Of a stretch of 64,000 nucleotides of DNA, positions 44,127 through 56,951 are shown in pieces. Every line of letters begins with the position of its first letter. The stretch's first letter is position 1. The position numbers and the translations under genes are program-made. The DNA is from Lentilactobacillus rapi DSM 19907 = JCM 15042 (GTDB taxonomy: Bacteria > Bacillota > Bacilli > Lactobacillales > Lactobacillaceae): the NCBI RefSeq assembly GCF_001436255.1, contig NZ_AZEI01000078.1:1-64000 (forward strand), in the 5' to 3' direction. The notes below the pieces were generated by a model that was given only the letters and a program-made list of their open reading frames with translations, had not been told where the DNA came from and ran no database searches.

Positions 44127-45272
44127 TTAATAACTATTGAAAATATGGGCTGAAAACTTCTTCTCGTTGGCTTTCCGGCTCAAGAAACTTTGGATCCCCT
44201 CCGTCGACTGAACCGTAATGTCAATTGGTGCGTTGGCCGGCAAGTATTTCTGGGCGGCTCCTTGAATGTACTGAGTGAAACTAATAATTTCAGTCTGGCT
44301 GTAAAATTGGGTGGTAATATTGACATTCATCCCAGTTAACGAGCCGTCGGTGTACTGAGCTTGAGCAGTCACCCCACTCAGGTTCGGGAAGAATCCTTGA
44401 ATGGTTGATTTGAAATTATCAAAGGAATCTTCATCGTTGGTGCTGGGACCTTTTTTGTTTGATTGAAGTGGGAAGACATAATTCTTTTGGTTCACTTTTG
44501 TCCACTTGCTAATCTTAGTCTCCGAATCGTCATTCAACGAATAGGCAAAAAAGTTCCCGCCAACGAGACTATCATCAGATGCCGACTTATAAAGCGCAAT
44601 AATGATCGGAATGTTCTTCAAGGCCTTCTTCTTTCGCAATCTTTGAAGGACTTGGTTAGCAATCGCCTTGCCATGCTTTTTAACCTCGGCATTGGAGATG
44701 TTGGTCTGATATGTCGGCCCATATTGAGTCTTCTTGTAATAATCCACCGAGTTAATTGCCAGGCCAACCGTCATCGCTGATAGCTTGAGTGACTTCCCAT
44801 TTGGAACCATAAAGTCCTGTTCATCAATTTGGGAAAGGTAAATGGGTGTCCGCCCAGTCGGCGTCGTGGATTTAACCTTTTCGGGATTGAGACCGGTTGG
44901 GTTCGATTTAGATTTACGATCCAGCCAATTTTCCACCTGGTCAGTTGAAAGGTACTGGCCTTCTTGGAAAACATACTTTTTAGTTGAAAATTCCTTCTTG
45001 GAAATATTCAGCAAGCCATTCTCAAATCCCTTGATATTAAACTGGTTGGATTCTTGGGACACGCTGACGCCCCTTGATTTACTTGTCCGGTAACGACCAT
45101 TTTTGATGACCCCTTGATAATAATTATCGTTGGTTTGACCGGTTAGTTGCGTCTTGGTCTTTGAACCATTCGAGCTGTTGGTGTCACTTGACAGATTATC
45201 AATACTGCCACACGCCGCTAACATGAACCCGGATAGGATAATCGAGATGCCAACAATTGCTTTTTTTAACAT
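44127..45272 (-). CDS. camS: CamS family sex-pheromone-like lipoprotein
   Basis: A 381-residue lipoprotein whose signal peptide ends LAACGS (lipobox Cys about 21). The mature part has the CamS pattern with NDNYYQGVIKNGRYRTS, RTPIYLSQIDEQDFM and a late FTQYIQGAAQKYLP. In enterococci and staphylococci the cleaved signal peptide acts as a pheromone, but no such role is shown here. ATG 45272 follows GGAGGAGAATCA, and the long upstream frame runs into ligA. It lies 16 bases after ligA, in the usual ligA-camS-gatCAB order. Confidence 0.92.
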   Translation of the reverse strand: MLKKAIVGISIILSGFMLAACGSIDNLSSDTNSSNGSKTKTQLTGQTNDNYYQGVIKNGRYRTSKSRGVSVSQESNQFNIKGFENGLLNISKKEFSTKKYVFQEGQYLSTDQVENWLDRKSKSNPTGLNPEKVKSTTPTGRTPIYLSQIDEQDFMVPNGKSLKLSAMTVGLAINSVDYYKKTQYGPTYQTNISNAEVKKHGKAIANQVLQRLRKKKALKNIPIIIALYKSASDDSLVGGNFFAYSLNDDSETKISKWTKVNQKNYVFPLQSNKKGPSTNDEDSFDNFKSTIQGFFPNLSGVTAQAQYTDGSLTGMNVNITTQFYSQTEIISFTQYIQGAAQKYLPANAPIDITVQSTEGIQSFLSRKANEKKFSAHIFNSY

Positions 45273-45288
45273 TGATTCTCCTCCACTG

Positions 45289-47334
<2,046 letters not shown>

Positions 47335-47348
47335 TTAATTTCTAATAG

Positions 47349-49580
47349 CTATTCCTGTTTTTTGATTGGGGCAAAAGCAGCTAATAATCGCTTAATTCCC
47401 TGTTCCTGAAAGGCAATATCCAATTCCATATCCTCGCCAGTTCCAGAAACCTTAACAACCGTGCCGGTTCCCCAGGCTTTGTGGGAAACTTTGTCACCGA
47501 CTTCCCAGGCTTTCCTATCAGCCCCAGTTCCCTTAGGCTTTTCAACTATCTGATCTGGACGGTGATAAGTGGTTGCGGTTGCCCGCCGAGTTCGCCTGTC
47601 AAATGGCGTGGTCAATGGCGTTTCGGCCTGCTGTTGATTGTCGTAATGAATTAATTCGGGCTTAATCTCATTCACAAATCTGGATTCCGGATTGTTCTGT
47701 CGGCGACCATAAAGCATTCTGGAGTAGGCATTAGTGATATAGAGCTTTTCCTTGGCTCGGGTAATACCAACGTATGCCAGCCGCCGTTCCTCTTGGAGCT
47801 CAGATTCATCTGCGGCCGCTCTGGCAAGTGGGAAAAGCCCTTCTTCCATCCCCATCAGGAAGACAACCGGAAATTCCAACCCTTTGGCCGCATGCAATGT
47901 CATTAAAGTCACTTGCGAATTATCATCTTCCAGATCATCCTGATCAGAAACTAACGCTAAGTCACTGAGAAAGTTGACCAAATTGTCTTGACCGGTTTCT
48001 TCTGAGTTGGCTTCATCATATTTTTGAGTAACTGAAATAAATTCTTCCAAGTTTTCAAGCCGAGTTTGGGCTTCAAGGGATTTTGAGGCTTTCAAGGTAC
48101 TCAGGTAACCACTCTTATCCAACAGTTCTTCCGTTAATTCGGTAATGGACAGCTGATCCATTTTGGCATAAATCTGACTGATCATTTGTTCAAATGCGGC
48201 AATTGAGTTTTTTGCCCGAGACGAAATTTCATTTGCCAGATCCACATTCTTAGCTGCATCTAGTAGGCTCCACCCGTGATCATTGGCGAAGAGCCGTAAC
48301 TTTTCAATACTGGTGGCACCGATTCCTCGCTTAGGTTCATTAATCACCCGTTCGAAACTCATGGAGTCGTTGGGGTTACCCAACAACGTCAAATATGACA
48401 AAATATCTCGAATTTCTTTTCGGTCATAGAATTTATGGCCCCCAACCATCGTGTAAGGGATGTTGGATTTAAGGAGCGTTTCTTCAATCACTCGAGACTG
48501 AGCATTGGTTCGGTACAAAATCGCAAAGCTGCCATAGTTGCGCTTTGGCTTTTTCATTTCCTCTTGAATCTTAGCCACAACGTAGCGGGCCTCATCATTT
48601 TCGGTTTGACCACGATAATATGAAATTTGGTCGCCCTTTTCATTTTCAGTCCAAAGGTTTTTGTCGGCTCGATTATCATTATGAGCAATGACTGAGTTAG
48701 CAGCATCCAGCACCGTTTTGGTTGATCGATAGTTCTGCTCCAACAACGTCACGTGAGCATTAGGATAGTCCTTCTTAAAGTCCAAAATATTTTGCATATT
48801 GGCACCCCGCCAACCATAAATACTTTGGTCAGCATCCCCAACAACACAAATATTCTGATTCTTCTGGGCTAACGTGTTCACCAGCTTATACTGAGCCTCA
48901 TTGGTATCCTGATATTCATCGACATGAATATAGTGAAATTTATCCTGATAATATTCCAAAACATCCTGATGTTGCTCAAATAACTGAATGGTAATCATAA
49001 TTAAGTCATCAAAGTCCAATGATTCATTTTGACGCAACTCAGCCTGGTAGCGTTCATATACATCAGCCACAATCTGGTCAAATGCACTCACGGCCTGAGC
49101 TTTATACTGTTTTGGGGTCAATAAATCATTCTTAGCATTTGAGATCGATGACAGAATGGAACGCGGGTCAAATTTTTTGGGATCGATGTTCAAGTCCCTT
49201 AATACTCGTTTCACAAGGGTTCGTTGCTCACTGGTATCAGCAATCGTGAACGCCCGATTGTACCCTAACAGGTCAATGTTACGCCGTAAAATCCGCACGC
49301 AGAGAGCGTGAAATGTCGAAACCCATACATCATTGCCACTGTCATCCAACAGCTTAGCAACCCGCTCACGCATTTCTTTAGCAGCTTTGTTCGTAAAAGT
49401 GATTGCCAAAATATGCCATGGCATCACATGATTATGTTCAATTATGTACGCAATCCGGTGGGTCAAAACTCGGGTCTTGCCACTACCAGCCCCCGCCATA
49501 ATTAACACTGGTCCTTCGGTATGGACAACTGCATCCTTTTGATCCTTATTTAAACCATCTAATAAACTTTCTTCTGCCAC
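47349..49580 (-). CDS. pcrA: ATP-dependent DNA helicase PcrA/UvrD
   Basis: A superfamily 1 3'-5' helicase of 743 residues for repair and plasmid or phage replication. It shows Walker A AGAGSGKT, DEYQDTN, GDADQSIYGWRGA, QNYRST and LMTLHAAKGLEFPVVF, and a C-terminal Tudor-like tail (VGDKVSHKAWGTGTV). GTG 49580 is chosen because the result, (M)AEESLLDGLNKDQ, fits relatives. The ATG at 49592 is directly attached to the GAGAGG site and is less likely. Confidence 0.95.
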   Translation of the reverse strand: MAEESLLDGLNKDQKDAVVHTEGPVLIMAGAGSGKTRVLTHRIAYIIEHNHVMPWHILAITFTNKAAKEMRERVAKLLDDSGNDVWVSTFHALCVRILRRNIDLLGYNRAFTIADTSEQRTLVKRVLRDLNIDPKKFDPRSILSSISNAKNDLLTPKQYKAQAVSAFDQIVADVYERYQAELRQNESLDFDDLIMITIQLFEQHQDVLEYYQDKFHYIHVDEYQDTNEAQYKLVNTLAQKNQNICVVGDADQSIYGWRGANMQNILDFKKDYPNAHVTLLEQNYRSTKTVLDAANSVIAHNDNRADKNLWTENEKGDQISYYRGQTENDEARYVVAKIQEEMKKPKRNYGSFAILYRTNAQSRVIEETLLKSNIPYTMVGGHKFYDRKEIRDILSYLTLLGNPNDSMSFERVINEPKRGIGATSIEKLRLFANDHGWSLLDAAKNVDLANEISSRAKNSIAAFEQMISQIYAKMDQLSITELTEELLDKSGYLSTLKASKSLEAQTRLENLEEFISVTQKYDEANSEETGQDNLVNFLSDLALVSDQDDLEDDNSQVTLMTLHAAKGLEFPVVFLMGMEEGLFPLARAAADESELQEERRLAYVGITRAKEKLYITNAYSRMLYGRRQNNPESRFVNEIKPELIHYDNQQQAETPLTTPFDRRTRRATATTYHRPDQIVEKPKGTGADRKAWEVGDKVSHKAWGTGTVVKVSGTGEDMELDIAFQEQGIKRLLAAFAPIKKQE

Positions 49581-49688
49581 TAAAAATTTCATCCTCTCAC
49601 ATTTATCCTGTCAATTATACCAAAAAACACCAGCTTTTGCTCCTAGCTTAAATCATTCATAAACATCAATAAATGAGTATTTATAAGT

Positions 49689-49732
49689 GAAAGAATCAAC
49701 CATTCCAAAGGTACGGAACAATTGATTCTTTC
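49689..49732. terminator. Inverted repeat, candidate terminator before pcrA
   Basis: GAAAGAATCAA (49689-49699) and TTGATTCTTTC (49722-49732) pair perfectly, with TTCC/GGAA inside. There is no long T-run on either side, so termination may be partial. It separates the PurK-like gene from pcrA. Confidence 0.5.
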
Positions 49733-49764
49733 GGTTGTTTTGATAAATTAATTAGAACGCCCAG

Positions 49765-50925
49765 TTATTTTTTTAAATACTTATCCTTGTAATCAATATC
49801 GTTCCAAATTCCAGTTGCTTCCAACTGCATCAAGGTGTCTGGCAACGATTCAGTAGGAATTAAGACATTTCCGACTGCCTGATCATCATCGCTCGCCTGA
49901 TTACCGTAAATTGTAAAGTGCCAGTTTCCCTTAATGACCCATTGCGTTTTGATCCGCTGATAATCCTTTTTTCGGATGGTTTGGTAAACCGTCGGCGTAG
50001 CAGTAATAATTTTGGTCAGTGATAAGCCAACAATTGCGCGAATATGCTGTTCAAACTCGTTCACATTAGCTGCATAATCAAACACGAATCCGGCTGGGCT
50101 CAATAATGGCGCCACCCGACTCACATAAATCGACCCACTTTTTGCTAAGAATAAGCTCACTTCAAAAGTGCCAACGTAATCCAGATTATTCGTGATCTCT
50201 TTTGTGATGCGTTTCATTTCCTTCTCAACGCTGGGGTCTAGCTTGGAAGCAGTAAATGCTGTCATCAACTGGTTATTCTTATATACAACTTCGACAACCG
50301 GGAAAATTTCTTGATCCCCCGCTTCGGTTCGGGTCACAATGACAGAATAATCGATATCGTGCTCAACATACGACTCAAGAATGTAAGTGCCAGCATCCAA
50401 AAATCCAGAAGCAAGGACAATATCAGCTTGATTCTTAATTAGCAATTCTTTGCCGTTCAATAGGCCCCGTTGGATTGGCTTTAAAATCGCCGGATAACCG
50501 ATGGAATTAATCGCTTGGTAAATATCCTCTAAAGTAACGATCGTTGAATAAGGCACCATGTTGATATTTAACGTTTCAAAAAAGCTCCGTTCAATCAATC
50601 GGTCTTGAATGATATCTAGCAAGCCGTCACTTTGAGGAACTGACGTAAATTCCGAAATGTAGCGGATAATGTCTGAATCAATGAAGTCGTTATCATACAT
50701 CACAACGTCACAACGTTCCGCAAACATCTTCAACGTCTGCTTATCATCGATTGGCCCGATATATTTATAATCGGCAAGTTGCATTGCTTTACTATCTTCA
50801 TTTGAACTATACATTCCGACATTAAAGCCCATTCTTTTTGCAGTCATCAATAAAACGGGTGTGCTTGGACCCTCGCCTAAAATACCAATTGTTTGACCTG
50901 GATAGAGAACATTTGCTTTTGCCAA
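49765..50925 (-). CDS. Degenerate PurK-like ATP-grasp protein
   Basis: A 386-residue protein with the three-domain PurK layout: TIGILGEGPSTPVLLMTAKR (preATP-grasp), QDRLIERSFFETL, ATP-grasp with GYPAILKPIQRG and YILESYVEHDIDYSVIV, and FEQHIRAIVGL in the last domain. The PurK active site is altered. The Mg-binding NE pair before the AP reads SR, and the RPHNSGH loop reads LLSPAGF. It therefore probably does not make N5-CAIR. It lies 58 bases after xpt, away from any purine synthesis gene here. A role in purine sensing or a different ATP-grasp reaction is possible but unproven. Confidence 0.8.
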   Translation of the reverse strand: MAKANVLYPGQTIGILGEGPSTPVLLMTAKRMGFNVGMYSSNEDSKAMQLADYKYIGPIDDKQTLKMFAERCDVVMYDNDFIDSDIIRYISEFTSVPQSDGLLDIIQDRLIERSFFETLNINMVPYSTIVTLEDIYQAINSIGYPAILKPIQRGLLNGKELLIKNQADIVLASGFLDAGTYILESYVEHDIDYSVIVTRTEAGDQEIFPVVEVVYKNNQLMTAFTASKLDPSVEKEMKRITKEITNNLDYVGTFEVSLFLAKSGSIYVSRVAPLLSPAGFVFDYAANVNEFEQHIRAIVGLSLTKIITATPTVYQTIRKKDYQRIKTQWVIKGNWHFTIYGNQASDDDQAVGNVLIPTESLPDTLMQLEATGIWNDIDYKDKYLKK

Positions 50926-50983
50926 TTATTTCACTACTTTCATCCAATTATTATCAACAACTTGTTGATTCTTTCATAACCTA

Positions 50984-52203
<1,220 letters not shown>

Positions 52204-52303
52204 CACAACCTCAAACTTTCTGACTTTAGCATTAATTCTAACGATAAATGACGATAAAGACAATTAATATTTAACAATTTTTAATTTACAAAAGGTGACA
52301 TAA

Positions 52304-52332
52304 TTGACAAATCTCCTAATATCAGTTATGTT
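52304..52332 (+). promoter_or_regulatory. Promoter of the DUF2187 gene
   Basis: TTGACA (52304-52309) and TATGTT (52327-52332) are spaced by 17 bases, about 35 bases before the ATG. Confidence 0.7.
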
Positions 52333-52366
52333 ATCACTTGACACTTAATTATGGAGATGGAAACCA

Positions 52367-52660
52367 ATGGCTAAAAACACCGAAGTATCAGAAGCACAAT
52401 CTAAGTTCCACGTTGGTGATGAGGTTTCATTCAAGATCGAAAAGAAAACTTTTAAAGGATATGTTGATAAGAGTTATACCAACTCATTCCTAATCACATT
52501 TGAATCTGATGATCCTGAAATTATTGATAAGTACCACAAGAAAGTGGTTATCAATAATCGTCATCTAAAAATGATCAAGGCTGCCCCACGAGTTGAGGAA
52601 GATCCTGAAGACGACGAGGAAGATTCTGAGAAGACAACCAAGAAACCCAACAAGAAATAG
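52367..52660 (+). CDS. DUF2187 family protein
   Basis: A 97-residue cytoplasmic protein with a small beta-barrel-like core (FHVGDEVSFKIEKKTFKGYV, then NSFLITFES) and an acidic-then-basic tail (EDDEEDSEKTTKKPNKK). The core resembles DUF2187/YkvS proteins and KOW-like barrels, which may bind RNA. The function is unknown. GGAGATGG precedes the ATG. It is monocistronic, with a terminator at 52671. Confidence 0.8.
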   Translation: MAKNTEVSEAQSKFHVGDEVSFKIEKKTFKGYVDKSYTNSFLITFESDDPEIIDKYHKKVVINNRHLKMIKAAPRVEEDPEDDEEDSEKTTKKPNKK

Positions 52661-52670
52661 TGATTGAAGA

Positions 52671-52710
52671 GGCTGTGGCAAAACATTTTGTTTTGTTGCA
52701 GCCCCTTTTT
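52671..52710 (+). terminator. Terminator of the DUF2187 gene
   Basis: GGCTG..CAAAACA pairs with TGTTTTG..CAGCC, followed by five T. Confidence 0.88.
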
Positions 52711-52746
52711 CATCTTCGCACGCTTTTTTGGAACGGACCTGATTAC

Positions 52747-53340
52747 TCACTGTCGGCGTTTAATGACTCGACTTAACGGAACAGCAATTAACGGGGTCAC
52801 AATCCCACTAAAAATCGCTTCTGGGACACCATTGGTTCCAACAACGCCAATCAAATACGGGAGTAACTTTTCCATATTAATCTGATACAGCTGAGGCGCC
52901 TTTGCTTTATAAAAGACATAAATCAGCCCTAAAACCAAAACCGTATTTGTGATTGATCCTAAAATAGCCGCGATCGAAACGCTTAACGATTGATTTTTGA
53001 ATCGTCTTCTCAATGCCGTATATGCCCAACCCGCAACCAAACCAATCATAATTCTTGGGAAAACCGAAACAATCGGGTTAACAAATACAATTGTCGCTAA
53101 TGGGCTGGTTGGCCAGATGTAGGCCCGAACAAACGTAATAAATCCCCAGACACCGCCAATAATTGCCCCATCTGTCGTTCCTAAGAGGATAGTGGCAATG
53201 ACAACCGTCGTCGGGATAATCGTAATGCTTAAGGGACCAATTGGAATATATCCAATCAACGGGATCGACGTCTGAAGAATGATAATTGCAATAAACATCG
53301 CCAATAAATTAAGCCTCAAAGTATTCTTTGTTTTTGGCAT
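52747..53340 (-). CDS. ECF transporter S-component, substrate uncertain
   Basis: A 197-residue membrane protein with about six helices. IPIGPLSITIIPTTVVIATI and LLGTTDGAIIGGVWGFITF match the generic S-component pattern, with Ala-rich helices for EcfT docking. The substrate may be pantothenate or another vitamin. The sequence alone does not decide. AAGGAGCGG precedes the ATG and a TATAAT lies at 53375-53370. It would use the EcfA1-EcfA2-EcfT module encoded at 55286-57754. Confidence 0.8.
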   Translation of the reverse strand: MPKTKNTLRLNLLAMFIAIIILQTSIPLIGYIPIGPLSITIIPTTVVIATILLGTTDGAIIGGVWGFITFVRAYIWPTSPLATIVFVNPIVSVFPRIMIGLVAGWAYTALRRRFKNQSLSVSIAAILGSITNTVLVLGLIYVFYKAKAPQLYQINMEKLLPYLIGVVGTNGVPEAIFSGIVTPLIAVPLSRVIKRRQ

Positions 53341-53457
53341 GGTTCCGCTCCTTTAAATTTATTGCGTTTATTATACAATAACAAGTTTCATTCTAGTAGA
53401 TTGGCGACGCTTCGAGTCGTTTGAGAACAAAGTTTAACATAAACTTCAGATTACAAA

Positions 53458-53483
53458 AAAACACTTCCGAGAAGAAGTGTTTT
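53458..53483 (-). terminator. Terminator of the rplM-rpsI operon
   Basis: AAAACACTTC and GAAGTGTTTT form a ten-pair stem. On the minus strand a T-run follows. It lies 20 bases past rpsI. Confidence 0.9.
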
Positions 53484-53502
53484 GAAAGTAACAATTTGAA
53501 TT

Positions 53503-53895
53503 TTAACGCTTTGAAAATTGCGAAGCCTTACGAGCTTTCTTAAGACCTGGCTTCTTACGTTCCTTCATACGAGCGTCACGGGTTAATAATCCTGCACGCT
53601 TCAAAGGTCCACGGAAATCTGGGTCAACTGCAAGTAATGCACGTGCAATACCATGACGAGTTGCGCCAGCTTGACCAGAGAATCCACCACCATTAACGTT
53701 AACCAAGGTATCATAGTTACCTAAAGTTTCAGTAACATTAAATGGTTGCACAACAACTTCACGTAAGTTAGCAAAAGGAATATAATCTTCGATTGCTTTG
53801 TCATTCATGATAATTTTTCCAGTTCCTGGTACCAAACGTACCCGAGCAACTGAATCTTTACGACGGCCTGTGCCGCTATATTGTACTTGAGCCAA
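53503..53895 (-). CDS. rpsI: 30S ribosomal protein S9
   Basis: A 130-residue protein. It has [36 protein letters not shown] and the basic tail [14 protein letters not shown], whose last residues reach the decoding site. It follows rplM by 13 bases, the universal pair. Confidence 0.98.
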   Translation of the reverse strand: MAQVQYSGTGRRKDSVARVRLVPGTGKIIMNDKAIEDYIPFANLREVVVQPFNVTETLGNYDTLVNVNGGGFSGQAGATRHGIARALLAVDPDFRGPLKRAGLLTRDARMKERKKPGLKKARKASQFSKR

Positions 53896-53908
53896 TGCGA
53901 GTTCCTCC

Positions 53909-54352
53909 TTAAATTAGGTTAGTGATGTCAAATGCTTCCGGCTTTTGAGCTTGGTGATCATGTTCAGGACCTGCATAGACATGTAACTTCAAACCAATTT
54001 TATGACCTAATGTTCCATGAGGAAGCATTCCTTTAACTGAAGTTTCGATCAATTTTTCTGGGTTCTTCTCACGAAATTCTCCAGCTGATTTTTGCTTCAA
54101 GCCGCCAATAAAGCGTGAGTGATGATAATAGATCTTTCGAGTATCCTTATGACCAGTCAATTTCACTTTACTTGCGTTAATTAGGATTACATTGTCCCCT
54201 GTATCGACGTTAGGGGTAAAAGTAGGCTTATTCTTGCCTCGTAGAATTGATGCGACTACTGATGAAAGACGTCCTAAAGAAACGCCATCTGCATCAACAA
54301 CGTACCATTTACGTTCTACTTCACCAGGTTTTGCCATATATGTTGTACGCAC
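53909..54352 (-). CDS. rplM: 50S ribosomal protein L13
   Basis: A 147-residue protein starting (M)[20 protein letters not shown]. The start is GTG 54352 with GGAGG nine bases before it, and it fits the family length. [12 protein letters not shown] and [11 protein letters not shown] are conserved. It is an early assembly protein that in relatives binds its own leader. Confidence 0.97.
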   Translation of the reverse strand: MRTTYMAKPGEVERKWYVVDADGVSLGRLSSVVASILRGKNKPTFTPNVDTGDNVILINASKVKLTGHKDTRKIYYHHSRFIGGLKQKSAGEFREKNPEKLIETSVKGMLPHGTLGHKIGLKLHVYAGPEHDHQAQKPEAFDITNLI

Positions 54353-54431
54353 GTTATATTCCTCCATGTTCCTGTGTTTGTTCGACACCAAATAAGATTC
54401 CGGGGCTTATCGTGGGGCAAACAATACCAAC
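54353..54431 (-). ncRNA. Candidate L13 ribosomal-protein leader
   Basis: The 80-base leader between the promoter and rplM has a small hairpin GTGT-CGAACAA-ACAC just before the ribosome site and a GC-rich segment (GCCCCACGATAAGCCCCG). Its place and features resemble the L13 leader of Firmicutes, which lets L13 repress its own operon. The match is from memory. Confidence 0.5.
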
Positions 54432-54435
54432 TAAC

Positions 54436-54464
54436 ATAATACAAATTATTCCACTAAAAGTCAA
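54436..54464 (-). promoter_or_regulatory. Promoter of rplM-rpsI
   Basis: TTGACT (54464-54459) and TATTAT (54441-54436) are spaced by 17 bases on the minus strand, in the gap after truA. Confidence 0.8.
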
Positions 54465-54476
54465 TCAGTTTTGTGA

Positions 54477-55277
54477 TTATCGGGGCCGAGTGGATAATTT
54501 TGTTGGGTGAGCCGGATCTTCACCCTCGTAGTAAACCTTTTTAAGATATAAACCAGAGGCGGGCATCGTTAGCCGTGCCTGGTTTCGATCTTTGACCTCG
54601 TATAAGCGCCGTATATCATGTTCAGGGCGTCTATTCGATCCAATCTCGACAATTACCCCCACCATGATCCGAACCATGTTATAGAGGAAGCCATTGCCGT
54701 AAAACTCTAACTGAAGTTCATTGGCAGCCTCATCCAGTTTCCCAGTTGCTTCATAAATCGATCGAACATTGGATTTGGCAGTCGAGCCAGAGGCAACAAA
54801 ACTAGAAAAATCATGTTCGCCAAGGAAATCAGGTAATGCTTCGGTGACCCGGTTGAAATCAATTGGAAACTTCCAGTGACCCGTATAGTTACGTTTAAAC
54901 GGATCCAAAAATTCGCCTAAATCCACTCGATAAAAATATCGTTTACCGGATACATCATAGCGGGCGTGAAAATCCGGTGCTACCTTTTCGACTTTCATAA
55001 TTTCCATATCCAGGGGTAACATGCTGTTTAATCCACGATAAATGGCCTCAGTCGGTAGATTATATGGAAAGTCAAAATGGACCACCTGCCCAAATGCATG
55101 AACACCTGAATCAGTTCGCCCAGATCCATAGACCACAATTGGCGGATCAGGATTTTTGGCCATTAGATTCACTTTTTTTGTCAATACCCCTTCAATTGTT
55201 CGTTTGCCAGGCTGCCTTTGAAAACCACTAAAAAGCGTGCCATCATACTTGACCGTTACTTTATAACGGATGATCAT
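54477..55277 (-). CDS. truA: tRNA pseudouridine(38-40) synthase
   Basis: A 266-residue enzyme. It has RYKVTVKYDGTLFSGFQRQ and the catalytic Asp in GSGRTDSGVHAFGQ, then FHARYDVSGKRYFYR and YGNGFLYNMVRIMVG. It modifies the anticodon arm of many tRNAs. ATG 55277 gives the conserved start and follows GGGGTG. It is eight bases after ecfT. Confidence 0.95.
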   Translation of the reverse strand: MIIRYKVTVKYDGTLFSGFQRQPGKRTIEGVLTKKVNLMAKNPDPPIVVYGSGRTDSGVHAFGQVVHFDFPYNLPTEAIYRGLNSMLPLDMEIMKVEKVAPDFHARYDVSGKRYFYRVDLGEFLDPFKRNYTGHWKFPIDFNRVTEALPDFLGEHDFSSFVASGSTAKSNVRSIYEATGKLDEAANELQLEFYGNGFLYNMVRIMVGVIVEIGSNRRPEHDIRRLYEVKDRNQARLTMPASGLYLKKVYYEGEDPAHPTKLSTRPR

Positions 55278-55285
55278 CACCCCAA

Positions 55286-56080
55286 CTATTTTCGTAGATA
55301 TAATACTAACCCACCGACCAGCAGAAAGACGAGCCAACTAACCGTGTCCTTTAACTGCCACCGATAAATTCGATACTTACTCCTGTGTTCGCTATCCGAA
55401 AAACCCCTGGCTTCCATTGCCGTCGACAGATTCTCCGCGTGATTGATTGCCCCAGTAAATAACGGGACTAATAGCGGAACGGCTGCTTGAACTCGATGCT
55501 TTAAGCTTCCTGAACCAAAATCAACGCCACGCGACCGCTGAGCGTTCAGAATCGTTTCCATTTCATCCATCAGCGTTGGCACAAACCGTAAGGCAATCGA
55601 CAGCATGAGTGCCAGCGTATCAACAGGAAACTTTACTTTCTTGAGTGGCTTTAATACTGTCTGCACCCCATCCGCAATTGCTAATGGAGTTGTCGTCAAC
55701 GTTAAAACTGTGGAAATCATAATGATCAGCAAAAAGCGGATAAAAATAAAGCCACCGTTAATCAAGCTTAAATTTGTGACCGAAAATGGTCCCCATTTCC
55801 AGAGAACTGTTCCACCAGCACTAAATAGGATTTGGAGCGCTACAGTAAAAATAATCAACCAAATCAACGGCCGAATTCCTTTAAGAAAAAAGAGGATTGA
55901 AACGCCAGACAACAAAATCACAATTGCAATTAATGCTGCTAAGGCAGCGTAGGAAGCCAAATTATTAGCAAAGAATATCACAATCACAAAATAAAAGCTC
56001 AACATCAGCTTTGACTGCGGGCTCATTTGATGAACCCAGGAATTTCCTGGTAAATATCTGCCAAATAAGAAATTATTCAT
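55286..56080 (-). CDS. ecfT: ECF transporter transmembrane subunit EcfT
   Basis: A 264-residue membrane protein with about five helices. The coupling helices carry [22 protein letters not shown] and [17 protein letters not shown], with the AxR motifs used to contact the ATPases (the second as TAMEARGFS). It forms the shared module for BioY and other S-components. ATG 56080 follows GGAGCGG and overlaps ecfA2 by eight bases. Confidence 0.95.
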   Translation of the reverse strand: MNNFLFGRYLPGNSWVHQMSPQSKLMLSFYFVIVIFFANNLASYAALAALIAIVILLSGVSILFFLKGIRPLIWLIIFTVALQILFSAGGTVLWKWGPFSVTNLSLINGGFIFIRFLLIIMISTVLTLTTTPLAIADGVQTVLKPLKKVKFPVDTLALMLSIALRFVPTLMDEMETILNAQRSRGVDFGSGSLKHRVQAAVPLLVPLFTGAINHAENLSTAMEARGFSDSEHRSKYRIYRWQLKDTVSWLVFLLVGGLVLYLRK

Positions 56081-56951
56081 CCGTATCCGCTCCTTCAGCC
56101 ACCAATTGTGAAATTTTAGTGGCGAGCTGATCAATTGTCAGTGGCAATTTGCCGATTGGAACACCTGAGTCAACCAATTTTTGGGCAAATTCCGCACTGC
56201 TAGGTAAATTAAGTTGCATTTTATAAACCCATCCCGGATCAGCAAAGATTTCGGCAGCTGTACCGGTTTTGACAATTTTTCCTTCGTCCATCACAACAAC
56301 CTGAGATGCGTAGTTCACTACATCATCCATTTGATGGGTCACCAAAATGATCGTCATTTGATCTTTGTCATGCAATTGTTGAGCTAAATCCATAATCTCT
56401 TTATGGCCCCGGGGATCTAACCCGGCAGTCGGTTCGTCAAGAATGAGAATTTCCGGCTTCATAGCAAGGACCCCAGCGATTGCCACCCGCCTCATCTGAC
56501 CCCCAGAAAGATCAAATGGCGATTTTTCAGCCAAAGATTCATCCAAACCAACAAGCTTCATTGCCGATTTGGCTGCCTGCTGGGCATCAGCATCACTGAC
56601 ACCGTAGTTTTTAGGGCCAAACATGATATCTTTAATAACCGTTTCCTCAAAAAGTTGTTTTTCAGGGAATTGAAAAACCATGCCAACATGCTGACGAAAC
56701 GCTTTTAGATTCTTGTTTGTCGTAGCTGATGTGATTACCTTACCTAGTACTTGAACGCTTCCTTTGGTGGGCTTTAGCAGGGCATTGATATGTTGAACAA
56801 GGGTCGATTTGCCACTCCCTGTATGACCGATGATAGCCGTAAATGAATTATTCGGAATGACTAAGGAAACATCAGCCAACGCATTTTGTGCATATGGGGT
56901 ATTTGCTTGGTATGTGTGGGTTACTTGTTCGAAACTAATTGCTTTATCCAT
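56073..56951 (-). CDS. ecfA2: ECF transporter ATPase EcfA2
   Basis: A 292-residue ATPase with Walker [10 protein letters not shown], signature [15 protein letters not shown] and Walker [14 protein letters not shown]. The hetero-partner of EcfA1. It overlaps ecfA1 by 31 bases. Confidence 0.95.
   Translation of the reverse strand: MDKAISFEQVTHTYQANTPYAQNALADVSLVIPNNSFTAIIGHTGSGKSTLVQHINALLKPTKGSVQVLGKVITSATTNKNLKAFRQHVGMVFQFPEKQLFEETVIKDIMFGPKNYGVSDADAQQAAKSAMKLVGLDESLAEKSPFDLSGGQMRRVAIAGVLAMKPEILILDEPTAGLDPRGHKEIMDLAQQLHDKDQMTIILVTHQMDDVVNYASQVVVMDEGKIVKTGTAAEIFADPGWVYKMQLNLPSSAEFAQKLVDSGVPIGKLPLTIDQLATKISQLVAEGADTDE

Noticed and set aside
49765-50925. Annotation as functional purK.
   Set aside because: Key Mg-binding and substrate-loop residues are replaced and the gene is not in a purine synthesis operon.
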